Shown here: in pieces, positions 1 to 6,352 of the stretch
Layout of the letters: each line of letters begins with the position of its first letter
Numbering within the stretch: the first letter of the stretch is position 1
DNA from: UBA2266 sp964406945
GTDB taxonomy: Bacteria > Planctomycetota > Phycisphaerae > Sedimentisphaerales > Anaerobacaceae
DNA length: 40,462 bases
Direction of reading: 5' to 3'
NCBI GenBank assembly: GCA_964406945.1
Contig: CAYOTO010000029.1
Span: 1 to 40,462 of the forward strand
Notes under the pieces: generated by a model
Database searches by the model: none
Seen by the model: the letters and a program-made list of their open reading frames with translations, nothing else
Told to the model about the DNA's origin: nothing
Made by a program: the position numbers and the translations under genes

Positions 1-2199
1 GGAATTTATTGCGAGGACCAGTCAAATTTATCGATTAAAAATAGTTTTCTTTTAGGCAATAGAACCATTTGGGATGAGGAACTTGGCGGAGGCAGTGCGA
101 TTTCCTCTGAATATAGTGACGTGACAATTGTTAATTGCACGATTGCTCAAAATATTGCTAACGTAAACGGAACCATTGATTGTTTCGGTCGTGATGATTA
201 CGGCCCGGCAAATATGCGTATCATAAATACGATTGTCTGGGACAACAACCCTGGTGGCGGATATGATATTACCATAGGTGAAGGAGATTATCCGCAAGAT
301 AACAGTACCATGAAGATAAGCTATTCTGATATTCACGGAGGGCAAGCAAATTGCATTACTGATGAGTATACGCAGCTGCTATGGGGGCCCGGCAATATTG
401 ATGCTGATCCATTATTTTCCGTAACAGCCGGAGATTATCATCTTCAATCCACAGCGGGCCGATGGGAGCCTGATTCGGGTACGTGGATTAATGACACGCA
501 AACCAGTCCTTGTATCGACGCCGGGAATCCGGGTTGCGAATCGACACAAGAACCCGCCCCCCGCGGCAGCAGGATAAATATGGGAGCTCACGGCGGAACT
601 GCCCAGGCCAGCAAATCCCCGGACCAATGGCGCAATATTGCCGATCTGACCAATGACTGGAAAGTAAATGGTGATGATCTGTCTGTGTTTGTCGATTATT
701 GGCTTGATTCGGGAACATGTATGCCCAGTGATTTCAATCGTGATAAAATAGTAACTTTAGAAGATTTTGGTATCTTTGCTAGTAATTTTGGATGGGATTC
801 AAGTATTTCCCAGCACATTTTCCATGTTCACATTGAAAATATCTGGGATTATCAATATCCTGATAATAGCGAAGATACTATATACGAGTTCCATGTTGAA
901 ATCATTACCGACCAGGCGGTTGATTTCATTGAATTCCTTACCCCAGCTGGGAACCTCTTTGATATTCCCAAAGAATCATTCACACACACAAGTACGCCGC
1001 AAGGTGATATTTATACGTCCCGAGAATATGAGGATGATCCTGAAATGAGCGGATTTGCCTGGGATTATAGCGGTGAATTCTCAGTTCCCGAAGCTTTTGA
1101 AGATTACGGAAACGGTGAATATATTATTACAGTATATTATATGGATGGGACACAGGACCGGACAAGCGTGTGGTTCGGTATGCCCGGGACAACCGAACCG
1201 ATTCCACAACCTACTCAGCAACCGGTTATTACCAGTTTTACTCAGGGGGAGACATTGGTTTCACCGATTACGATTGAATGGCAGTCCTGCACAGAGCCTG
1301 AAGTGAACTTCATTTTTATTGAACTGGAAAATTCCTATGATCTTGAATTCTTGCTTCCTGCTGATTCAACAAGAATTGATGAGCCAGTAGATTTGGAGGC
1401 AGGGGTTTGGGAAATTGGATTAGAATTTGTATCTTTGTTTGCTGGTGAAAATAGAGATGGCATTCCCATCGAGCTTGGAAAAGTTAGTGAAGTGGACTAT
1501 GAGATTCTATTGGAAGAAGTTAATACTATCGAAGACGTGTATGAAATTTCCATCGAAACCGGCATCGATTACGGCAATCCGGATTTGACAGATGATACGC
1601 AGTATGAATTCAATGTTGAGATTAAAACAGAAACAACTGTTCAGGCGATTCAATTCGTTAGTCCCGCCGGCGGAATTTATGAGTTGACAGAAACATCGCC
1701 GGGCGAATGGGAATACGAGGCAAATTTTTCTTCGATTATGGGCCTTGACAACTTGGGTGACGGTAAATACGTTTTTACTGTAACTTTTGATAATGACTAC
1801 GCTGCTCAAACCTCCGCGTGGTTCACGGTTCCCGGTTCAACCGACCCGATACCACAACCGACCCAGATCCCGACCTATACCAGTTTTTCAAACGGAGATG
1901 TACTGTCTTCTCCCATTACGTTGTCATGGCAGTCGTGCAACGACCCGACTCTTTATACAATAAACGTTTCCATAACCGACACGTCGACGTGGGAAGATGT
2001 ATTAGATGAAGAGCTTCCGGGAAGCGCTACAGAGTTAGGAGAAACCGTTGCCTTAGAGGCTGGGGAATACGAAAACGATCTGAGTTTCGATATCGATTAC
2101 ACAACAACAAATGAAGATGGGATATCGCTTGGACTCTCAAAATGGTGTGAAAGCGATTATCAGATCACAGTAGAGTCGCTGACTGTACCCCTTTTTTAG
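1..2199 (+). CDS. Secreted beta-helix protein with dockerin-like and tandem Ig-like units (5' end missing)
   Basis: The reading frame is open from base 1, so the start lies outside the window; about 732 residues are visible. The first ~160 residues read like a right-handed parallel beta-helix of the polymorphic-outer-membrane/parallel-beta-helix type, with short strand repeats such as VTIVNCTIAQN and MRIINTIVWDNN. Around bases 640-800 there is a dockerin-like pair of Asp-rich loops (DLTNDWKVNGDDL and DFNRDKIVTLEDF), which in cellulosomal dockerins bind calcium; here it is more likely a structural module. Two related ~220-residue units follow (813-1512 and 1525-2187). No catalytic motif was seen. 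Family membership suggests an exported or surface protein, possibly carbohydrate-binding; the substrate is unknown. Its base composition is more AT-rich than the rest of the window. It ends at TAG 2197-2199. Confidence 0.8.
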   Translation, partial: GIYCEDQSNLSIKNSFLLGNRTIWDEELGGGSAISSEYSDVTIVNCTIAQNIANVNGTIDCFGRDDYGPANMRIINTIVWDNNPGGGYDITIGEGDYPQDNSTMKISYSDIHGGQANCITDEYTQLLWGPGNIDADPLFSVTAGDYHLQSTAGRWEPDSGTWINDTQTSPCIDAGNPGCESTQEPAPRGSRINMGAHGGTAQASKSPDQWRNIADLTNDWKVNGDDLSVFVDYWLDSGTCMPSDFNRDKIVTLEDFGIFASNFGWDSSISQHIFHVHIENIWDYQYPDNSEDTIYEFHVEIITDQAVDFIEFLTPAGNLFDIPKESFTHTSTPQGDIYTSREYEDDPEMSGFAWDYSGEFSVPEAFEDYGNGEYIITVYYMDGTQDRTSVWFGMPGTTEPIPQPTQQPVITSFTQGETLVSPITIEWQSCTEPEVNFIFIELENSYDLEFLLPADSTRIDEPVDLEAGVWEIGLEFVSLFAGENRDGIPIELGKVSEVDYEILLEEVNTIEDVYEISIETGIDYGNPDLTDDTQYEFNVEIKTETTVQAIQFVSPAGGIYELTETSPGEWEYEANFSSIMGLDNLGDGKYVFTVTFDNDYAAQTSAWFTVPGSTDPIPQPTQIPTYTSFSNGDVLSSPITLSWQSCNDPTLYTINVSITDTSTWEDVLDEELPGSATELGETVALEAGEYENDLSFDIDYTTTNEDGISLGLSKWCESDYQITVESLTVPLF
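813..2187 (+). repeat. Two tandem protein-level repeat units
   Basis: Unit 1 (about 813-1512) and unit 2 (about 1525-2187) share the same order of segments: a start like YEFHVEI or YEFNVEI, then FLTPAGN or FVSPAGG, then a GEY/GKY-x-x-TV strand, then the near-identical PG-[ST]-T-[ED]-PIPQPTQ joint, then SPITxxWQSC and an AGxxE strand. This is an internal duplication of a two-domain Ig-like block. It is diverged at the DNA level, so it is not recent. Confidence 0.75.
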
Positions 2200-2436
2200 G
2201 GCCATTTTAATGGTTAGGATTTCCGATTTGCATTGTATTGTTTGGCATTCCTCTTGCAACTGTTTTGTTTTTGAATATCATATGCTTGCCGGCCGAAGGA
2301 TAGGGCTCTGCGGGGACGCAACCTGAGCGTCGGCCGGTCATCGGAGCAGGAGCCGGATGGTATCGCGATGTCGAGATTGTCCGGCTCTGCGTCTTCTCAT
2401 CCTGCTTTGATGCAGTAAGCGATAAATCCCGGGGGC

Positions 2437-2454
2437 CGGGGGGCAGAGCCCCCG
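2437..2454. repeat. GC hairpin GGGGGC-AGA-GCCCCC (REP-like)
   Basis: A run of G then CAGAG then a run of C forms a very stable hairpin with a three-base loop and one unpaired G. No T-run follows on either strand, so it is not a classic terminator. GGGGC-AGA-GCCCC hairpins of this kind are common in dispersed intergenic repeats of several GC-rich bacteria. Confidence 0.5.
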
Positions 2455-2541
2455 TAAACTGAGGGTTTTCCTCCAACCAACGCTTTTTGAATTCGAGGGG
2501 GCGCATATCGCCGATCCCCCCGCGAGGAATTAAAGGTGTCC

Positions 2542-2562
2542 GGTAGGTTTTTTGGGCCTACC
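2542..2562. repeat. GGTAGG...CCTACC hairpin
   Basis: Perfect 6-bp arms (2542-2547 and 2557-2562) around a T-rich 9-base loop. It is the middle member of the hairpin cluster in this gene-free region; its function is unknown. Confidence 0.4.
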
Positions 2563-2624
2563 TCTCGGCCTCAAGGTTGACTGCAATTGCAAACGTGACG
2601 CAGTCTTTGCTGTCCAGGTGGTGG

Positions 2625-2649
2625 TAACCCAGGGTGGAACCCTGGGTTA
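2625..2649. repeat. Perfect 11-bp palindrome with 3-base loop (REP-like)
   Basis: TAACCCAGGGT, GGA, ACCCTGGGTTA: both arms pair perfectly. It is not followed by a T-run (TATAGAGG follows), which argues against a terminator. Palindromes of this form are typical of REP or short inverted-repeat elements spread by a tyrosine transposase in trans. No transposase gene is present nearby. Confidence 0.6.
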
Positions 2650-2758
2650 TATAGAGGAGGATTCGGGGTGTGTTGGTATCGGGTTTTGGCTGGAGTGCGT
2701 TCAGGGCAGGATGACGGGTATTGGGTTTGTCGGGGTGGTTTGTGTTGGCGCAAGATGA

Positions 2759-2786
2759 AGGGGCCCGTGGCAAGAATCGGGCCCCT
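2759..2786 (-). terminator. Probable terminator of parA
   Basis: Perfect 9-bp arms AGGGGCCCG (2759-2767) and CGGGCCCCT (2778-2786), 42 bases beyond the parA stop codon. On the minus strand the tail is TTCATCTTG, only moderately T-rich. A related GGGCCC hairpin with a better T-tail follows the epimerase gene at 25235-25272, which supports the assignment. Confidence 0.5.
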
Positions 2787-2828
2787 CGAGGGTGTTTTGG
2801 TGCTTGTGAGTTTATCGCTCGTTGAGCG

Positions 2829-4472
2829 TTACTTTACTTCGAGTACGGAGTTGTATCCGCCGAAGGGATTCATCTCGGTCATTTCGTTATACGGGTCCTG
2901 CTGCCAGTGGCCGTCGACGACCAGACGATAGCGGTATCTGCCCTTCGGGAGTTTGATCTTCGTCTGCCAGACCCCGGTTTCGCCGACCTTTTTGAGTCCG
3001 GTCTCAGCGGGCTGCCAGTTGTTGAAGTCGCCGGCGACCTGGACGGTCTGGGCCCTGGGATACAGAGTCACAAAGACGACCGAATCGGAGATCTGGTTTA
3101 CGCCGTAGTAATCGGCGAGTTTGGCCTCCAGTGCGGCTGTGGCGTCCTCGGCGGTTTCCTTCGGCTGGGCCGGTTCGGAAGGCTTGGGACTTGCTGCTTC
3201 GGGCGATTCGATGTTGAGATCATCGAGGTTTTGCGGGGTGGATTCTTCGTGCTGTTCGGCGGACGAATTCTCTTCGATGGGGCTGATGTTGAGTTGCTCG
3301 CCGAAGGCCGGTTCTGGCTTGCTCGCGACAGGCTCGGCGAAGGATTCGGCCTGGGTTTGCGTTTCGGGCTCAAAATCTATGCCGCTCTCGGATTCACCGA
3401 ACTCGACAGGCTCGTCAGTTGTGCCTTCCGCAGGCTCAGCAATCGCCTCTTCGACAGGCTCGGGGCTGTGCTGCTGCGCAGGTTCCGGAGTTTCGTGAGT
3501 CCGGGCGACGGGCTGCGGTTCGGTTTTTTCTTTCGTCTTGTGTTTATGAACTTCTTCGGGCGCGATCTGTTTTTCGATTTTCTCGGCGCGGGCCTGGAGT
3601 TTTTCCTGTTCCTGCGCTTCGGCCATAAGCTGGTCGGCCGAGGAACTGATCTGTTCGAGCTGATCGGCGAGCGAATTGACGATCTGGCGCTGCTGCTGTT
3701 TGGATTCGGATGCGATGATTTCTTCGGCGATCGCCCTGAAGTCCTTGTGTCCCTTGCTTGACGGGTCGTATTCGCTGATCGGCTGGCCGAAGCTGGAGGC
3801 CTCTTTGATCTTGGTATTGAAATTGACGACCTGCTTGAACATCTTGTCGGAGAAGTGTGAACGGAGTTCGGCGAGGATTTCGCGGGCCATTTTGGTGCGG
3901 ATGTCGTACATGGAGGCGAGCACTCTGACGTTGACGTGCTGGTTGCAGCGTTCGCAGAGTATTTTGAGAGTATCGAGCTGTTTGCTCAGGCCGTGGAGCG
4001 AAAAGTAGCCTGTCTCGACAGGGACTATGACATCGGTGGCGGCCCGGAGAGCGTTGAATGTCAGCAAACCGACTGCGGGCGGACAGTCGATGACGGTGTA
4101 GTCGTAATCGTTTTTGACCTCCGCCAGGACGTCCTTGAGGCAGCATTCGCGGTCGGGGATGCCGGCCATCTGCTGCTCGAAAGCGGACAGGTCAATGCTG
4201 GCCGGGGCCAGTTCGAGCCTGTCGCCGATCTGCCAGAGAATTTCGGAGAGCTTCATTGGCTCGTTTCTGCTGGAGCTGATCAGTACGTCATAGATGCTCT
4301 GTTCGGTCTGTTCTTCGGGGACGGCCAGACCCACCGCACAGTGGGACTGGGGGTCCATGTCCACGAGCAGTACTTTTTTGCCCATTTCCGCCAGTGTTGC
4401 AGAGAGGTTAATAGAGACTGTTGTCTTGCCACAACCGCCTTTCTGGTTAACTACCGCGATAGTCCTCATCAT
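2829..4472 (-). CDS. Orphan ParA-family ATPase fused to a glycogen-binding (CBM48/AMPK-type) domain
   Basis: 547 residues. Residues 1-255 are a complete ParA/Soj-type ATPase: deviant Walker A KGGCGKTT (11-18, with the signature first Lys), VDMDPQ, and DYTVIDCPP. Family proteins dimerise on ATP and position DNA or large cargo on the nucleoid. Residues ~256-450 form a Gln-, Glu- and Pro-rich acidic linker that looks disordered. Residues ~460-547 match the AMPK beta-type glycogen-binding fold: VAGDFNNWQP, LPKGRYRYRLVVDGHW, and YNSVLEV at the end. The two sugar-stacking Trp of AMPK beta (FNNW, GHW) and the Asn near the end are kept; the usual Lys is Arg. No parB lies nearby. GGAG precedes the tandem ATGs at 4472/4469 and fits either. 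Inference: a positioning ATPase for glycogen granules or another glucan-linked cargo. The fusion is clear; the role is not established. Confidence 0.85.
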   Translation of the reverse strand: MMRTIAVVNQKGGCGKTTVSINLSATLAEMGKKVLLVDMDPQSHCAVGLAVPEEQTEQSIYDVLISSSRNEPMKLSEILWQIGDRLELAPASIDLSAFEQQMAGIPDRECCLKDVLAEVKNDYDYTVIDCPPAVGLLTFNALRAATDVIVPVETGYFSLHGLSKQLDTLKILCERCNQHVNVRVLASMYDIRTKMAREILAELRSHFSDKMFKQVVNFNTKIKEASSFGQPISEYDPSSKGHKDFRAIAEEIIASESKQQQRQIVNSLADQLEQISSSADQLMAEAQEQEKLQARAEKIEKQIAPEEVHKHKTKEKTEPQPVARTHETPEPAQQHSPEPVEEAIAEPAEGTTDEPVEFGESESGIDFEPETQTQAESFAEPVASKPEPAFGEQLNISPIEENSSAEQHEESTPQNLDDLNIESPEAASPKPSEPAQPKETAEDATAALEAKLADYYGVNQISDSVVFVTLYPRAQTVQVAGDFNNWQPAETGLKKVGETGVWQTKIKLPKGRYRYRLVVDGHWQQDPYNEMTEMNPFGGYNSVLEVK

Positions 4473-4508
4473 TGATTCTCCAGCATACGAAATCCGTTTC
4501 TACAGCTT

Positions 4509-4558
4509 GCCACGAAATGGAAACACCCCTCGGTCGGCCGTAAAGTCCATTTCTTGCC
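4509..4558 (-). promoter_or_regulatory. Inverted repeat in the parA leader
   Basis: Arms 4509-4521 and 4546-4558 pair at 11 of 13 positions, with a 24-base loop. It lies inside the predicted ~125-base untranslated leader of parA, about 36 bases before the start codon, so it could fold in the mRNA. No known riboswitch class was recognised. Confidence 0.35.
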
Positions 4559-4570
4559 GTCTGATACGCC

Positions 4571-4600
4571 GATTTCAGGCCTGTTAGCGAGGCTGAAATC
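4571..4600 (-). promoter_or_regulatory. Inverted repeat at the predicted parA transcription start
   Basis: GATTTCAG (4571-4578) and CTGAAATC (4593-4600) are perfect 8-bp arms. The predicted start of transcription (~4598) falls in the upstream arm, so this could be a repressor operator or a 5'-end hairpin in the mRNA. Confidence 0.4.
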
Positions 4601-4604
4601 TTAT

Positions 4605-4632
4605 AGATTATCTTCGGCAAAGAAAACTGCAA
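4605..4632 (-). promoter_or_regulatory. Sigma-70 promoter of parA
   Basis: Read on the minus strand: TTGCAG (4632-4627), 16-base spacer, TAATCT (4610-4605). Both boxes are close to consensus, and the predicted start lies ~125 bases before the parA start codon. Confidence 0.5.
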
Positions 4633-4640
4633 AACTTTAT

Positions 4641-4669
4641 GTTTTTTATGGGACTGCCCGATAAAAAAC
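4641..4669. promoter_or_regulatory. Strong AT-rich inverted repeat just upstream of the parA -35 box
   Basis: GTTTTTTATGGG (4641-4652), ACTG, then CCC, one unpaired G, and ATAAAAAAC (4661-4669). Twelve base pairs with T-runs on both strands could be a bidirectional terminator insulating parA, an UP element, or an operator. No convergent gene ends here, so a regulatory role is at least as likely. Confidence 0.45.
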
Positions 4670-5110
4670 GCTGATAGCAGTATAAATAAATGCGATAATT
4701 GCGGTAATGGGGAACCCGCGGTGTCGGCGGCTTGAGGCGGCACGGCTGACAACGGCCGTAAGTTTCTGTTTTACAAGAAGTTACGACATAATCACCCGGG
4801 ACGGTTTTCAGGGCTGCGAGCGGCGTTCGCCGGCGACGGGTCCGGTGGCAAAGACGGTTTCGTCGAATCGATTGTTCGGTTTCAATGCGAGGACTACGGA
4901 TGCTGTGGGCTCACAGGTTGGTTGTTAAATCAGACTGGGATGCGGCAAGGCGGACCTTGTAAGGGCTGGATTGCGAATGCTCGGGCGACTTCCACGCTGG
5001 CTTTTTGCGGGTGAGTGGGCTATGATCAGTTGTGGTTTGGGCCCTCTCTGTCGGCCCTGAATACGGGGACATTGAGAAGGCAAGCGGTAAGAAATTCGGC
5101 AAGTCCAGCT
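4670..5110. other. Intergenic stretch without a recognised gene
   Basis: Only short open frames with no family resemblance were found. A possible -10 (TATGAT, 5021-5026) with a poor -35 may serve the downstream epimerase-like gene. Nothing else could be supported. Confidence 0.4.
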
Positions 5111-5126
5111 ATAAGGAGGCAGTAGG

Positions 5127-6014
5127 ATGAGTGGTAAGGGTATACGGCGGCGTGATTTTTTCGGATATAGTGCTCTGATTGCGGCGGGGCTCGGTACTTC
5201 AGGTACCCCAGCCGGAGGCGCAGAGAAGGACGCCGCTAAGCTGAAAAAGGCGCTGCAGTTGCGGATGCTGCCGCGGAATTTGGGCGACAGGGATAAGTTC
5301 GAATTGGCGTACAGGTGCGGGTTTCGAGGAATCGAGGGGCGGCCGATGGGGGATTTGAAAGCGGCTGAGGAACTGGCCGAAATTGCGCGGGACGCGGGCA
5401 CGCCCTTTCATTCACTCAGCTACGGCGGCTGGGGCGCGCCTTTGAGCGATCCGCGACCGGATGTGCAGGAAAAAGGTCTGGCACAGATGCGGGCGGCGCT
5501 GAAGTGTGCGCAGGTGATGGGCTGCGACGCGGTCCTTCTGGTGCCGGCGGTGGTGAACGAGACCGTGGGTTACAAGCAGGCTTACGAGCGGTCGCAGCGC
5601 AATATTCGCAAGCTGATCCCGGCGGCCGAGAACGCAGGAGTTGTGATTGCGGTGGAGAACGTCTGGAACAAATTCTTGTTGAGTCCGCTGGAGTTTGCCC
5701 GGTATGTGGATGAGTTCGACAGCGAGTGGGTGCGGGCGTATTTCGACGTGGGCAACGTGATTCTGTTCGGCTATTCACAGGACTGGATCCGCACGCTGGG
5801 AAAGCGGATTGTGAAGATTCATCTGAAGGACTTCAAGCGGGACGGCCACAAGTGGACGAATTTGTTGGAGGGGGATGTGAACTGGAAGCAGGTGCGCGCG
5901 GCACTGGGAGAGATCGGATACGAGGGATATCTGACGCCGGAACTGCGGGGCGGGGACGAGGCCTATTTAAGCGGCCTGTCCGAACGGATAGATAAGATCG
6001 TTGCTGCCGGTTAG
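5127..6014 (+). CDS. Tat-exported sugar-phosphate isomerase/epimerase-like TIM-barrel protein
   Basis: 295 residues. A strong AAGGAGG sits 9 bases before ATG 5127. The N-terminus has a twin-arginine signal (RRRDFF at residues 7-12, then a hydrophobic Ala/Gly stretch), so the folded protein is probably exported. The rest matches the xylose-isomerase-like/AP-endonuclease-2 TIM-barrel family. Candidate metal ligands are in IAVENVWNKF (Glu), YFDVGNV (Asp), VKIHLKDFK (His) and LTPELRG (Glu). Family members isomerise or epimerise sugars or polyols, or act in 3-keto-sugar pathways, using a divalent metal. The exact substrate cannot be told from sequence. Export by Tat is frequent for this family in Planctomycetota. 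Confidence 0.85.
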   Translation: MSGKGIRRRDFFGYSALIAAGLGTSGTPAGGAEKDAAKLKKALQLRMLPRNLGDRDKFELAYRCGFRGIEGRPMGDLKAAEELAEIARDAGTPFHSLSYGGWGAPLSDPRPDVQEKGLAQMRAALKCAQVMGCDAVLLVPAVVNETVGYKQAYERSQRNIRKLIPAAENAGVVIAVENVWNKFLLSPLEFARYVDEFDSEWVRAYFDVGNVILFGYSQDWIRTLGKRIVKIHLKDFKRDGHKWTNLLEGDVNWKQVRAALGEIGYEGYLTPELRGGDEAYLSGLSERIDKIVAAG

Positions 6015-6153
6015 AAAAACCGAATCTCTAAAGCGGGAATTTGCCGAGAGCGGATTCGAGATCGAGGCGTTCTACGCCGACGTTGCCGGACGGGATTCCG
6101 ACCCCGAAGCCGACGAATGCGCGATAGTCGCAAAAGACGTAACAAAGACGTAA
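6010..6153 (+). pseudogene. Possible remnant of the C-terminus of a SAM-dependent methyltransferase
   Basis: The frame 6010-6153 has no start or ribosome binding site and overlaps the end of the epimerase gene. It reads FAESGFEIEAFYADVAGR, DSDPEADECAIVAKD and then a stop. This looks like the last strands of class I methyltransferases, where a phrase like AGFEIEALYGDFDG precedes DPESxxMIVVAR. Nothing of the N-terminal SAM-binding part is present. Inference: leftover of a deletion that fused the epimerase gene to this tail. A chance resemblance remains possible. Confidence 0.35.
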
Positions 6154-6296
6154 CAAGTTTCAACGATATCTAGTCTGAGACTGGTTCTTCGCCAACGGCT
6201 CAGGACAGAATAGTGACACTCTAATACCAGTTAAGCCTGGAGATTCTGGCCGCAGTTCTTTAGCGGACCCGCATACGCCGACAAGCCGGAAACAGG
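6154..6296. other. Intergenic, no gene seen
   Basis: Contains an imperfect hairpin (CTGAG...CTCAG, about 6175-6203) that might end transcription of the epimerase gene, but it has no T-run. Nothing else is supported. Confidence 0.3.
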
Positions 6297-6325
6297 TTGA
6301 AGTTCGGGTTGCCCGATGGTACTAT
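6297..6325 (+). promoter_or_regulatory. Putative promoter of the beta-propeller gene
   Basis: TTGAAG (6297-6302), 17-base spacer, TACTAT (6320-6325). It would give a ~20-base leader containing GAGGAG before ATG 6353. Confidence 0.4.
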
Positions 6326-6352
6326 ACACAGGCCGCCTTGAGGAGTATGAAT

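Larger units (their letters stand above)
2200..2828. other. Gene-free region rich in hairpins
   Basis: No convincing gene is seen between the AT-rich beta-helix gene and parA. Composition changes sharply from AT-rich (2200-2285) to GC-rich (2290-2560). Three compact inverted repeats (2437-2454, 2542-2562, 2625-2649) and the terminator hairpin at 2759-2786 lie here. The short open frames have no family resemblance and run through the palindromes, so they are treated as noise. The region resembles an array of REP-like intergenic repeats. Confidence 0.5.

Noticed and set aside
2558..2773. Short open frames in the hairpin region
   Set aside because: They run through palindromic repeats, lack ribosome binding sites and show no family resemblance.
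4447..4752. Minus-strand open frame reading into the parA start
   Set aside because: It covers the promoter and leader of parA, has no ribosome binding site and no recognisable protein features.
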